From: CAZCEC01 sp964497615
GTDB lineage: Bacteria; Chloroflexota; Anaerolineae; Anaerolineales; UBA6663
Direction: 5' to 3'
NCBI GenBank assembly: GCA_964497615.1
Contig: CAZCEC010000047.1
Coordinates: 1-49,377, forward strand
DNA: 49,377 nucleotides
The translations under genes and the position numbers were made by a program. Below are positions 1 through 6,996 of the stretch, piece by piece. Every line of letters starts with the position of its first letter. Position 1 is the stretch's first letter. The notes beneath the pieces were generated by a model that saw nothing but the letters and a program-made list of their open reading frames with translations, did not search any database and had not been told where the DNA came from.

Positions 1-113
1 CCTTCATCCTTCATCCTTCATCCTTCATCCTTCATCCTTCATCCTTCATCCTTCGTCCTTCGTCCTTCGTCCTTCGTCCTTCATCCTTCGTCCTTCGTCC
101 TTCGTCCTTCGTC
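1..113. repeat. Tandem heptamer repeat (CCTTCAT/CCTTCGT)
   Basis: About 16 tandem 7-base units run from the window edge to about position 113. The first seven read CCTTCAT, later ones are mostly CCTTCGT, and the array then decays. On the minus strand it can be read as a low-complexity peptide of the KDEGRR type, but no gene is supported there. The array stops about 15 bases before the -10 box of the first gene. It is one of three heptamer arrays of different sequence in the window (see 3379 and 32304). Confidence 0.9.
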
Positions 114-128
114 GTCCATCGTCGCGCA

Positions 129-137
129 TGCTAGAAT
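129..137 (+). promoter_or_regulatory. Extended -10 promoter element
   Basis: TGCTAGAAT, an extended -10 box (TGn followed by TAGAAT). It lies about 29 bases before the ATG at 166, leaving room for the AGGAGAG ribosome binding site at 153-159. No convincing -35 box is visible because the heptamer repeat occupies that region. The same nine bases precede the DUF4160 gene at the right end of the window. Confidence 0.5.
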
Positions 138-165
138 ACCCGCACGCCCCCACAGGAGAGACCCC

Positions 166-486
166 ATGCTCATCGTTCACGTCTACATTCACGTCAAGCC
201 CGAGGCCGTGGAGGCCTTCAAGGAAATCACCCTTGCCAACGCCCGCGGCAGCGTCCAGGAGCCCGGCGTCATCCGCTTCGACGTCATCCAGCAGGCCGAC
301 GACCCTACCCGCTTCGTCCTGCTCGAAATCTACCGAGACGCCGACGCCCCCGCCCGGCACAAGGAGACCGCCCACTACAACGCCTGGCTGGCCGCCGCCA
401 CCGACATGATGGCCGAGCCGCGCACGCGCCAAAGCTTCGTCGCCGTCTTCCCCGAGGACGCCCGCTGGGAAATGCCGGGTGTTTGA
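166..486 (+). CDS. LsrG-like antibiotic biosynthesis monooxygenase (ABM) domain protein
   Basis: A 106-residue single-domain ABM protein. The pattern of an N-terminal strand ending in HVKPEAVEAFKE, then ANARGSVQEPGVIRFDV, then the HKETAHYNAW segment closely follows LsrG, the phospho-AI-2 isomerase, and the related YgiN quinol monooxygenases. Members act without metal or flavin on small oxygenated or quinone-like compounds. The true substrate cannot be read from the sequence, and no other lsr gene is present, so a general ABM oxygenase or isomerase is the safer call. The ATG has an AGGAGAG Shine-Dalgarno 6 bases upstream. The stop overlaps the GTG start of the next gene by 8 bases, so this is the first gene of a translationally coupled operon. 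Confidence 0.8.
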   Translation: MLIVHVYIHVKPEAVEAFKEITLANARGSVQEPGVIRFDVIQQADDPTRFVLLEIYRDADAPARHKETAHYNAWLAAATDMMAEPRTRQSFVAVFPEDARWEMPGV

Positions 487-1633
487 GTTCGCCACTGCGG
501 CCCGCATCGTCTTCGGCCCGGGCGCGCGCCGCGAGGCCGCGCCGGCCGCCGCCGCCTTGGGCCAGCGCGCCCTGTTGGTCACCGGCCAGCGGCCTGCCCC
601 CGGCGAGGGCCTGGCTGCCGATCTGCGCGCGGCTGGCCTGACCGTGGAGCGCTGGCCCGTGGCCGGGGAACCGTCCGCCGCTGACGTGAGCGCCGCCGTG
701 GCCCAGGCCCGCGCCGCCGAGGTGGAGGTCGTGGTAGCCATCGGCGGCGGCAGCGTGCTCGACACTGGCAAGGCCGTGGCGGCGCTGCTCGCCAACGGCG
801 GCGACGTGCTCGACTACGTGGAAGTCGTGGGCCGCGGCCAATCTCTCCGTCAGCCGTCAGCGCCCTTCATCGCCCTGCCCACCACCGCCGGCACCGGCGC
901 CGAGGTCACCCGCAACGCCGTCGTCAGCGTCTCCGCCCACCGCCTCAAAGCCAGCCTGCGCAGCCCGCACATGCTCCCGCGCCTGGCCATTGTGGACCCC
1001 GAACTGACCTACGACCTGCCGCCCGCCCTCACCGCCACTACCGGGCTCGACGCCCTGACCCAACTCTTGGAGCCCTTCGTCTCCAGCGCCGCCAACCCCC
1101 TCACCGACACGCTCTGCCGCGAGGGACTGCGCCGCGTGGCCGCCGCCCTGCGTCACGCCGTCGCCAACGGCAGCGACCCCGCCGCCCGCAGCGATATGTC
1201 CCTGGCCAGCTTGTTGGGCGGCCTGGCCCTGGCGAATGCGAAGCTGGGCGCAGTGCACGGGCTGGCCGGCCCCCTGGGCGGCTGGTTGCCCGCCGCTCCG
1301 CACGGCGCGCTGTGCGGACGGCTCCTTCCCATCGTCACCGCTGCCAACCTGGCCGCGCTCCAATCGCGCGCCCCGGATTCGCCCGCCCTGGCGCGCTACG
1401 CCGAAGCTGCCCGGATCCTCACCGGCCGCGCCAATGCCCGCGCTACGGATGGCGCTACCTGGCTGAATGACCTCGTCGTTGAACTGGCGCCGCCGGGCCT
1501 CGCCGCCTACGGCCTGGCCCCCGCCGATATCCCCGCGCTGGTGCCCGCCGCCCAGCAGGCCAGCAGCATGCGCGGCAACCCCATCGCCCTGACCGATGGC
1601 GAAATCACCCTCATCCTGGAACAAGCCCTGTGA
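479..1633 (+). CDS. Iron-containing (group III) alcohol dehydrogenase family protein
   Basis: 384 residues, the usual length for this family of NAD(P)-dependent dehydrogenases (also maleylacetate reductases and lactaldehyde reductases). The Rossmann-like N-terminal half carries the GGGSVLDTGKA cofactor motif (about residues 89-99) and LPTTAGTGAEVT (133-144). In the all-alpha half the metal ligands Asp191, His260 (GAVHGLAG) and His275 (PHGALC) are present. The usual first histidine of the DALxH motif is Gln195 (DALTQ), so metal binding may be altered. The substrate is unknown. Translation starts at GTG, overlapping the preceding stop, and the stop TGA overlaps the region of the next gene. The neighbours suggest a small catabolic or detoxification operon. 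Confidence 0.85.
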   Translation: MFEFATAARIVFGPGARREAAPAAAALGQRALLVTGQRPAPGEGLAADLRAAGLTVERWPVAGEPSAADVSAAVAQARAAEVEVVVAIGGGSVLDTGKAVAALLANGGDVLDYVEVVGRGQSLRQPSAPFIALPTTAGTGAEVTRNAVVSVSAHRLKASLRSPHMLPRLAIVDPELTYDLPPALTATTGLDALTQLLEPFVSSAANPLTDTLCREGLRRVAAALRHAVANGSDPAARSDMSLASLLGGLALANAKLGAVHGLAGPLGGWLPAAPHGALCGRLLPIVTAANLAALQSRAPDSPALARYAEAARILTGRANARATDGATWLNDLVVELAPPGLAAYGLAPADIPALVPAAQQASSMRGNPIALTDGEITLILEQAL

Positions 1634-1647
1634 ATATGGAGCCTGGC

Positions 1648-2577
1648 ATGACCGACCACTTTGAACCGCAGCGTTCCCTCTCCCAGCCCCAGACCCGCGT
1701 GTATAAGAATCGTGGCGTCGTCATCACCCTGGCCGCCTCCTACGAGGAACTCGAGGCCGCCAGCCTCGCCGCCGTCGAGCCCCTGTGGGCCAAGTATCCC
1801 AAGACCCGCCAGTTGTGGGAGATGGTGCTCAATGACCCCGAGGCCCGCACCAACTGGGACATGGCCAACTACATGACCGTGAACAAGCTCGGGTACAACG
1901 ACCACGGCCTCACCCACGGCATCATCACCTCCACCAATGCCATCCGCATCTTCGACCTGCTGGTGGAGGCTGGCGTCAAGCCGGACGTGGTCATCTCTGG
2001 CGCGGGCGACCTGGACGACGCCTGCCTGGTCACCGCCGTCGCCACCCTATTGCACGATATTGGCAATCAGGTCCATCGGAAAAACCATGAAATGCTGGGG
2101 GTGGGGATGGCCCGCGACCTGCTCAACCGCCTGATGCCGGCCCTCTATCCAGACGTGGAACAGCGCGTCGAACTGCGCGCCTTCATGCTCAGCGCCATCC
2201 TCACCCACGACTTCGACCCGCCGCCCCTCACCTTCGAGGCCGGCGTGGTGGGCGTGGCCGACGGCACCGACGTGACCAAGGGCCGCGGCCGCTCGGCCTT
2301 CGACCTGGGCAAGATCGACATCCACTCCGTCTCGGCGCTGGCGATTGACGAGGTGATCCTGGGGCCGGGCAAGGACTATCCGGTGGAGATCACGGTGGTG
2401 ATGAACAACTCGGCCGGCATCTTCCAAATCGCGGAGACCCTGACCCGCAAGGTAGTGCAAGGCCCGCTGTCCAAGTGGGTCACGGTCACCGCCCTCACCC
2501 GCCCGTCGGACTCGCCCAACGATGCCCGCATCATCGAGCGCCTGACTCTGCGTAACGGCGTCTTTGTCACCGAGTAA
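1648..2577 (+). CDS. HD-domain metal-dependent phosphohydrolase
   Basis: A 309-residue protein with an HD hydrolase core: His90 (GLTHG), His136-Asp137 (LLHDIGN), His187 (ILTHDFD) and Asp205 (VADGTD) fit the metal-binding pattern. Proteins with this signature hydrolyse phosphoester bonds of nucleotides or other phosphometabolites. The C-terminal 90 residues form a separate alpha/beta part not assigned. The start at 1648 is preferred because GGAG at 1638-1641 is 6 bases upstream. An in-frame GTG at 1630 overlaps the previous stop and would add six residues. It is the last gene of the three-gene operon, and no terminator hairpin directly follows. The substrate cannot be named. Confidence 0.8.
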   Translation: MTDHFEPQRSLSQPQTRVYKNRGVVITLAASYEELEAASLAAVEPLWAKYPKTRQLWEMVLNDPEARTNWDMANYMTVNKLGYNDHGLTHGIITSTNAIRIFDLLVEAGVKPDVVISGAGDLDDACLVTAVATLLHDIGNQVHRKNHEMLGVGMARDLLNRLMPALYPDVEQRVELRAFMLSAILTHDFDPPPLTFEAGVVGVADGTDVTKGRGRSAFDLGKIDIHSVSALAIDEVILGPGKDYPVEITVVMNNSAGIFQIAETLTRKVVQGPLSKWVTVTALTRPSDSPNDARIIERLTLRNGVFVTE

Positions 2578-2613
2578 CCGACCTTGAACGGCGCCCGTCT
2601 TGACCTTCGCTGT

Positions 2614-2699
2614 CGTAGCGCGGGTGCTTCTGCGTAGCGGCCCCGCGGGGGCGGCCGCCGTTGCCGCCGAACCCGGCTGGACCTCGCCACCAAAGCCTG
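2614..2699. repeat. Dispersed intergenic repeat, copy A
   Basis: This GC-rich block begins CGTAGCGCGGGTG and contains TTGCCGCCGAACCC. It aligns over about 75 bases, at roughly three quarters identity by eye, with the block at 30080-30153 in the same orientation. Both copies are intergenic. It directly abuts the inverted-repeat element that starts at 2700. Confidence 0.7.
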
Positions 2700-2821
2700 C
2701 CTAGTGCAGGATCAGGGGACCTATTCGGGACTGGCGTAGTCCGGCCCTTCATGGGCCGGCCCGCGGCCATAAAGGCCGCGACTACGGGTACTCCGAATAG
2801 GTCATCTGACACGGCACTAGG
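2700..2821. repeat. 122-bp inverted-repeat element with cloverleaf potential (MITE-like)
   Basis: The ends CCTAGTGC (2700-2707) and GCACTAGG (2814-2821) are exact complements. Inside them TCAG pairs with CTGA, and GACCTATTCGG (2718-2728) with CCGAATAGGTC (2793-2803), giving an imperfect terminal inverted repeat of about 29 bases. Nested within are GTAGTC/GACTAC and two perfect hairpins: CCGGCCC/GGGCCGG (2741-2759) and GCGGCC/GGCCGC (2763-2779). The whole can fold into a four-armed structure. It has no coding capacity. It resembles a non-autonomous transposable or REP-type element. No target duplication is certain, although CTAG occurs at both ends. Confidence 0.7.
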
Positions 2822-2823
2822 AA

Positions 2824-3273
2824 CTAGCTTTGGAGCGTGCCGATGTCCTCTGCCCACAACTCTGGGTGCTCCCGAATGAAATCCCCCAGCAGCCGGATGC
2901 ACGCCTCCGAGTGCAGATCAATCACCGTCACCCCGTTCTCCCGCAGCCAGTCCACCCCGCCCTGGAAGTTGACCGACTCGCCCACCACCACCGTGCCGAT
3001 GTTGAACTGCCGGATCAGCCCGGAGCAGTACCAGCACGGCGCCAGGGTGGTCACCATGATCTTGTCGCGATAGGTCTTCACCCGGCCCGCATTGCGGAAC
3101 GCGTCCGTCTCACCGTGCACCGACGGGTCGTCCTGCTGCACGCGGCGGTTGTGCCCGCGCCCCAGGACGTTGCCGTGCGCGTCGGCCAGGCACGCCCCAA
3201 TGGGGATGCCACCCTCGGCCTTCCCCCTCAGCGCCTCCTCCACCGCCACCGCCAGCAGTCTTTGATAGTCCAT
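2824..3273 (-). CDS. Cytosine deaminase, yeast Fcy1-like (CDA fold)
   Basis: 149 residues with the zinc site of the nucleoside/cytosine deaminase fold: His53 and Glu55 in VHGETDAF, and Cys80 and Cys83 in APCWYC. The rest follows fungal cytosine deaminase closely: EGGIPIGACL, VLGRGHN, VVGESVNF and a C-terminus ending in WAEDIG. The likely reaction is cytosine to uracil plus ammonia (pyrimidine salvage); another base-like substrate is possible. The ATG at 3273 is chosen because GGGAGG lies 5-6 bases upstream and family homology begins here. An upstream in-frame extension of 35 residues has no such support. It faces the preceding + operon convergently, with only the repeat element between them, and diverges from the RNase Z gene. 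Confidence 0.88.
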   Translation of the reverse strand: MDYQRLLAVAVEEALRGKAEGGIPIGACLADAHGNVLGRGHNRRVQQDDPSVHGETDAFRNAGRVKTYRDKIMVTTLAPCWYCSGLIRQFNIGTVVVGESVNFQGGVDWLRENGVTVIDLHSEACIRLLGDFIREHPELWAEDIGTLQS

Positions 3274-3378
3274 CGCCGCCTCCCAGATGGCAATATTGTG
3301 AATCAGGCCGCCCGTTTGGGCAAACGCCGTGGTGCCTATTCCCCTGCCACCACCGCCGCCCAACTGACCATGCGCCAC

Positions 3379-3421
3379 CCATCACCCATCACGCATCACG
3401 CGTCACGCGTCACGCGTCACG
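3379..3421. repeat. Tandem heptamer repeat (CATCACG/CGTCACG)
   Basis: Six consecutive 7-base units of the form C(A/G)TCAC(C/G), with a drift from CATCACC through CATCACG to CGTCACG. It occupies the space between the divergent cytosine deaminase and RNase Z genes, ending about 10 bases before the -10 box of the latter. Its period equals that of the arrays at 1 and 32304, but the unit sequence differs. Confidence 0.85.
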
Positions 3422-3430
3422 CACCAGGGA

Positions 3431-3439
3431 TGGTACAAT
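3431..3439 (+). promoter_or_regulatory. Extended -10 promoter of RNase Z gene
   Basis: TGGTACAAT, an extended -10 box, is placed about 30 bases before the proposed TTG start at 3469. It overlaps an in-frame ATG at 3430, which argues against that ATG being the translation start. Confidence 0.55.
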
Positions 3440-3468
3440 CCCTCCCACGTTCACCTCAAGGACCCGTC

Positions 3469-4416
3469 TTGTTCGAACTCACCTTTCTCGGCACCTCGGC
3501 TTCGGCCCCTTCCGTGCATCGCGGCCTGTCGGCGCAGGTCGTCGCCCACAACGAGCACCGCTTCCTGATTGACTGCGGCGAAGGCACCCAGCGCCAGATT
3601 CTCCAGTCCGGCCTGGGTTTCAAGCGCATGGAGCGCATCCTCATCACCCACGGCCACCTCGACCACATCCTAGGCCTGGCCGGTCTGGTCTCTACCTTCC
3701 TGCGCTGGGAGGCCATCGACCGCCTGGAGATTTGGGCCGGCCGCTGGGCGCTCGACCGCATCCACGACCTGATCTACAGCGTCGTCCTGCGCGGCCAGCG
3801 TTCGCCGTTCGATTTACAGCTTAAGGAAGTCAAAACCGGCCTGCTGCTGGAAGACGATACCTTTACCCTCAGCGCCTTCCCCGTCCAGCACCGCGGCGCC
3901 GGCAGCTTCGGCTTCGCCTTCGAGGAGAAATCGCACCGGCCCTTCCTGGCGGAGCGGGCCGAGGCTCTGGGCGTGCCCGCCGGCCCCGTGCGCCGCGATC
4001 TGGTGGCCGGCGCCACCATCACCCTGGCCGATGGCCGCCAGGTCGGCCCGGAAGATGTGCTCGGCCCCGCCCAGGCCGGCGCGCGCCTCATCCACGTGGG
4101 CGACTGCGGCGAAACCAGCAGCCTTCTCGAAGTCACCCGCGGCGCCGACGCCCTGGTGATCGAGGCCACCTACCTCGAGGTCGAAGCCGACATGGCCCGC
4201 GAGTTTGGGCATCTCACCGCCGCCCAGGCCGCCCGTCTGGCCCGCGATGCTGGCGTCAAGCAGTTGTATCTCACGCACCTCTCGCGCCGCTACCGCGAGC
4301 GCGACGTGCTGGAAGAGGCCCAGCGCATCTTCCCCGCCGCCGTGGTCGCGCGGGATTTTGACCACTTCAAGATCATGAAAGACAAAGAACGAGAGAAGGT
4401 CAAAGCCCGGAAGTAG
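3469..4416 (+). CDS. rnz: Ribonuclease Z (tRNA 3'-processing endonuclease)
   Basis: 315 residues, the length of bacterial short-form RNase Z, a metallo-beta-lactamase-fold enzyme that cuts the 3' trailer from tRNA precursors. The N-terminus reads FELTFLGTSASAPS, followed by the zinc motif HGHLDH (residues 61-66). Further ligands are in HVGDCGE and the C-terminal THLSRRY. This organism's only visible tRNA gene does not encode CCA, so such processing would be needed. The start is placed at TTG 3469 because AAGGA lies 6 bases upstream and the protein then begins like its relatives. The in-frame ATG at 3430 lies inside the -10 promoter box. It converges with the YugP-like gene across a shared terminator. 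Confidence 0.92.
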   Translation: MFELTFLGTSASAPSVHRGLSAQVVAHNEHRFLIDCGEGTQRQILQSGLGFKRMERILITHGHLDHILGLAGLVSTFLRWEAIDRLEIWAGRWALDRIHDLIYSVVLRGQRSPFDLQLKEVKTGLLLEDDTFTLSAFPVQHRGAGSFGFAFEEKSHRPFLAERAEALGVPAGPVRRDLVAGATITLADGRQVGPEDVLGPAQAGARLIHVGDCGETSSLLEVTRGADALVIEATYLEVEADMAREFGHLTAAQAARLARDAGVKQLYLTHLSRRYRERDVLEEAQRIFPAAVVARDFDHFKIMKDKEREKVKARK

Positions 4417-4428
4417 TCAGGAAACAAA

Positions 4429-4465
4429 AGCGGCCGGTCATCGGTTTTACCCGAGACCGGCCGCT
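4429..4465. terminator. Bidirectional intrinsic terminator
   Basis: Arms AGCGGCCGGTC (4429-4439) and GACCGGCCGCT (4455-4465) are perfectly complementary. An inner TCGG/CCGA pair extends the stem around a TTTTAC loop. An AAACAAA run precedes it, giving a T-rich tail for minus-strand transcripts. It lies between the convergent RNase Z and metallopeptidase genes. Confidence 0.8.
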
Positions 4466-4490
4466 GTGGTACCACTTGCTCGTTCTGGCG

Positions 4491-5180
4491 TCAGTCCCGC
4501 CGCCGGAAGCCCGTCAGCAGGAACACATAGTACAGCAGGGTCGAGAGCGCCTGCGCCAGCCCGGCCACATAGGTCAGGGCCGCCGCGTCCAGTACTTTGT
4601 TGACGCCTTGCAGCTCCGCGCCCACCGCATAGCCGAAGTCGGCCAGCAGTTTCTTGGCCCGCCGGCTGGCGTCAAATTCCACCGGCAGGGTCACCAGCGC
4701 AAACAGCGCCACGGCCCCGAACAAGATCACACCCGCCCAGGCCAGACCCGTCAGGTCAAACAGCAGCCCCGCGAAGAACACAATCGGCCCCAGCCACGAG
4801 CCAAACTGCACCACCGGCACGATGGCCGTGCGCGCCTGCAGCGGCCAATACTTCTCCGCATGCTGGATCGCGTGCCCCGTCTCGTGCGCGGCGATGCCCA
4901 CCGCCGCCACCGACGGCGTGTCGAACACCGCCGCCGACAGCCGCAGCGTCCGGCTGAGCGGGTCATAGTGGTCGCTCAACAGCCCGTGGCTCTTCTCCAC
5001 CGCCACGTCGTGCAGTCCGTGAAAGTCCAGCAGGGCGCGGGCCACCCGCGCGCCGGTCGCGCCGCGTCCCGTAAAGACGCGCGAATACTTGTTCACCGTC
5101 GAGCGCACCCGCGCCTGGGCGATCAGCGCCAGCACCAGGGCCGGCAGCGCAAACACGAAATACCACGGATCAAAATACAT
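4491..5180 (-). CDS. YugP-family zinc-dependent membrane metallopeptidase
   Basis: 229 residues, the normal size for this family (COG2738, 'neutral zinc metallopeptidase'). An N-terminal membrane segment (WYFVFALPALVLALI) is followed by a soluble part with the zinc motif HETGH (residues 99-103). Two or three hydrophobic segments then follow (about 120-165), with a final one near the C-terminus (LAQALSTLLYYVFLL). Members are thought to be membrane-bound proteases, but their substrates are not established. The ATG has a good AAAGGAG site 7 bases upstream, partly held in a small hairpin (5183-5202). It is monocistronic, with a TATACT box at 5207-5212. Confidence 0.85.
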   Translation of the reverse strand: MYFDPWYFVFALPALVLALIAQARVRSTVNKYSRVFTGRGATGARVARALLDFHGLHDVAVEKSHGLLSDHYDPLSRTLRLSAAVFDTPSVAAVGIAAHETGHAIQHAEKYWPLQARTAIVPVVQFGSWLGPIVFFAGLLFDLTGLAWAGVILFGAVALFALVTLPVEFDASRRAKKLLADFGYAVGAELQGVNKVLDAAALTYVAGLAQALSTLLYYVFLLTGFRRRD

Positions 5181-5182
5181 TC

Positions 5183-5212
5183 CCAGCTCCTTTCAAAGCT
5201 GGACTAAGTATA
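5183..5212 (-). promoter_or_regulatory. -10 box and RBS-sequestering hairpin of the YugP-like gene
   Basis: On the minus strand TATACT (5212-5207) could serve as the -10 box. Just downstream CCAGCT and AGCTGG (5202-5197 and 5188-5183) pair around an 8-base loop. That hairpin contains most of the AAAGGAG ribosome binding site and ends 2 bases before the ATG. The stem is only 6 bp, so regulation by occlusion or temperature is speculative. Confidence 0.35.
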
Positions 5213-5425
5213 GCCGACCGTCCGTTAGTTGTTTGTTAGTAAGCGGTGAATCTGGCTGATAATGGGCTGACATTGCGCCGCCTGGCGGTAAAATGTACGC
5301 TTGGCTCCAATGCGCCTTCCCAGTGTGCGGCCCGTCCAACCCAGCGGCGGATGCTGCGCCCGGGCGGGCATGTGTCGCGCCGCCCAAACCGTAGTACGAT
5401 TTCACCGAGTCTTGAGGTGATTAGC

Positions 5426-6700
5426 ATGCGTCGTTTCGGGATTGTCATTGGCCTGGTGTTGGGGTTGACCCTGTCCGCCTGCGCGCCACCCGCCGCCCCC
5501 ACGCCCACTCAGGCGCCGCCCACGCTCACCGCGCCGCCCGCCACCGCCACGCCCACCGCCTCGCCCGCGCCCGCCGCCACCGCCTCCGGCACGCCCGTGC
5601 CGCCCGCGGCCACGCCCACCAGCACCGCCCTCCCTCCAACCGCCGCCCCCACGCTAACCCTGGCGCCGCCCACCCCGCCGGTCCTCAACCCCCTCACCGG
5701 CCTGCCCGTGGCCGACCCGGCCGTGCTCGACCGCATTCCCCTGGCCATCAAGATCGCCCACTTCCCCCGCCGCGTGCGCGAGGCGCAGGTCGGCCTCTCC
5801 CTGGCGGATAACGTCTGGGAGCATTACGCCGAGGGCGGCACCACTCGCTTCACCGGCATCTTCCTCTCGCAGACGCCCGAGCGCATCGGCAACGTCCGCT
5901 CAGCCCGTCTGATTGACATCCACCTAGGCTACGCCTATCAGGCCTTGGTGGTGGCCTCTGGCTCCAGCAGCGGCACCTTTGCCCGGTTCCGCGAGGCCGG
6001 CCTGTACGACCGCCTCATCGCGGAAGCCACCGGCTACAAGGGCTGCCCGGTGCTATGCCGCGAGGAAGACGCTTCCATCACAGCCGATAAGCTCTTCACC
6101 TCCGCCGCTGCTCTGTGGGCCCTGGCCGATGACCTCGGCCTGAACGGCCCCCAGTCCCTGGCCGGCTTCACCTTCGCCGAAGCCGCGCCCCCCGGCGGCG
6201 AGCCGGCCCCCACCATCCACATCGACTGGCACCTCAACAACACCGTCGCCGAGTGGCGCTACGACCCCGCCGCGCGCCGCTACGACCGCTGGATTGACAC
6301 CGACGCCATGCCCACCCTCGCCCCGCACGTGGACACCCTCACCGGCCAGTCCCTGGCCGCTGAAAACGTGGTGATCATCTTCGCCTCCTACGTCCCCTCC
6401 AACATCTGGGAAGAAGACGGCGGCGCCCGCCACTACAGCTACGACGTGCTGTTCACCGGCGCGGGCGAGGGCCGCCTGTTCCGCGACGGGCAGATGTGGC
6501 CCCTCACCTGGGAGCGCGCCGAGGTCACCAGCGGCCTGCCGCGCCTGCTGGACCCGGCCGGCCAACCCCTCGCCCTGCGCCCCGGCCTCACCTGGTTTAT
6601 GGTCCTCGACCCTGATTCCACCTCCAGCTTCGCCGATGGCGTCTTCCAGGCCCGCAGCCGCGTGCCGGATGCCTCGGCTTTGCCCACGGCCACCCCTTGA
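5426..6700 (+). CDS. DUF3048 (YerB-like) lipoprotein
   Basis: 424 residues. Residues 1-19 are a lipoprotein signal peptide with lipobox LSAC (16-19), followed by a Pro/Thr/Ala-rich linker to about residue 85. The remainder is a two-part DUF3048 region beginning NPLTGLPV. It includes PLAIKIAHFPR, GLSLADNVWEHYAEGG, TRFTGIF and the NVRSAR segment typical of YerB. The function of the family is unknown; Gram-positive members are membrane-anchored and exported. The ATG at 5426 is chosen over upstream in-frame codons because GAGGTGA lies 5 bases before it and the signal peptide begins there. A TACGAT sequence at 5394-5399 may be the -10 box. Confidence 0.88.
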   Translation: MRRFGIVIGLVLGLTLSACAPPAAPTPTQAPPTLTAPPATATPTASPAPAATASGTPVPPAATPTSTALPPTAAPTLTLAPPTPPVLNPLTGLPVADPAVLDRIPLAIKIAHFPRRVREAQVGLSLADNVWEHYAEGGTTRFTGIFLSQTPERIGNVRSARLIDIHLGYAYQALVVASGSSSGTFARFREAGLYDRLIAEATGYKGCPVLCREEDASITADKLFTSAAALWALADDLGLNGPQSLAGFTFAEAAPPGGEPAPTIHIDWHLNNTVAEWRYDPAARRYDRWIDTDAMPTLAPHVDTLTGQSLAAENVVIIFASYVPSNIWEEDGGARHYSYDVLFTGAGEGRLFRDGQMWPLTWERAEVTSGLPRLLDPAGQPLALRPGLTWFMVLDPDSTSSFADGVFQARSRVPDASALPTATP

Positions 6701-6718
6701 CTCCGGCCCAAGTTGACC

Positions 6719-6724
6719 TACAAT
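6719..6724 (+). promoter_or_regulatory. -10 box of the FmdB-like gene
   Basis: TACAAT lies 25 bases before the ATG at 6750, just after the DUF3048 stop. A GAGGTGA ribosome binding site sits in between. No clear -35 at standard spacing was identified. Confidence 0.4.
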
Positions 6725-6749
6725 CTCCCCATCTCAGTTGAGGTGACCC

Positions 6750-6986
6750 ATGCCCGTATATGAATATTACTGCTCAAGCTGCAACACCAAGTTCGAAGCC
6801 CTGCGCTCCATGAAGGAAGCGGATGCCGCCATCGCCTGCGAGCACTGCGAGAGCCGGCGCACCGCGCGCGTCCTGTCCGTCTTCTTCGCCGCCAGCAGCA
6901 GCGGCTCCGACGGCGAAGCCGTCAGCCTGGGCGGCGGTGGGTGCGGCTGCGGCGGCCACTGCGCCTGCGGTCACTCGCACAACTAA
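6750..6986 (+). CDS. FmdB-family zinc ribbon protein
   Basis: 78 residues. The N-terminal 40 residues form the small zinc ribbon of the FmdB family, starting MPVYEYYCSSCNTKFE. Cysteine pairs CSSC (8-11) and CEHC bind one zinc. The C-terminal tail after a Ser/Gly linker is unusual in being rich in Cys, Gly and His (GGGGCGCGGHCACGHSHN) and might bind additional metal. FmdB proteins are small, presumably regulatory or ribosome-linked proteins; their role is not firmly known. It has its own promoter and RBS and is followed by a strong bidirectional terminator. Confidence 0.88.
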   Translation: MPVYEYYCSSCNTKFEALRSMKEADAAIACEHCESRRTARVLSVFFAASSSGSDGEAVSLGGGGCGCGGHCACGHSHN

Positions 6987-6996
6987 CGTTCAATTC

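Noticed and set aside
1..113. CRISPR array
   Set aside because: The units are 7 bases with no spacers. The 37-bp array at 46497 also lacks constant repeats and unique spacers, and no cas gene is present.
46..795. Minus-strand frame beginning in the heptamer repeat (KDEGRR peptide)
   Set aside because: It is antisense to the LsrG-like and dehydrogenase genes; its repetitive end is simply the translated tandem repeat.
2700..2821. tRNA or tRNA-like gene in the cloverleaf element
   Set aside because: Arm lengths, loops and conserved tRNA bases (such as TTC in the T-loop) do not fit; only the four-arm outline is similar.
2830..3468. N-terminal extension of RNase Z back to 2830
   Set aside because: The extra 213 codons are antisense to the cytosine deaminase and pass through the heptamer repeat; RNase Z homology begins right after TTG 3469.
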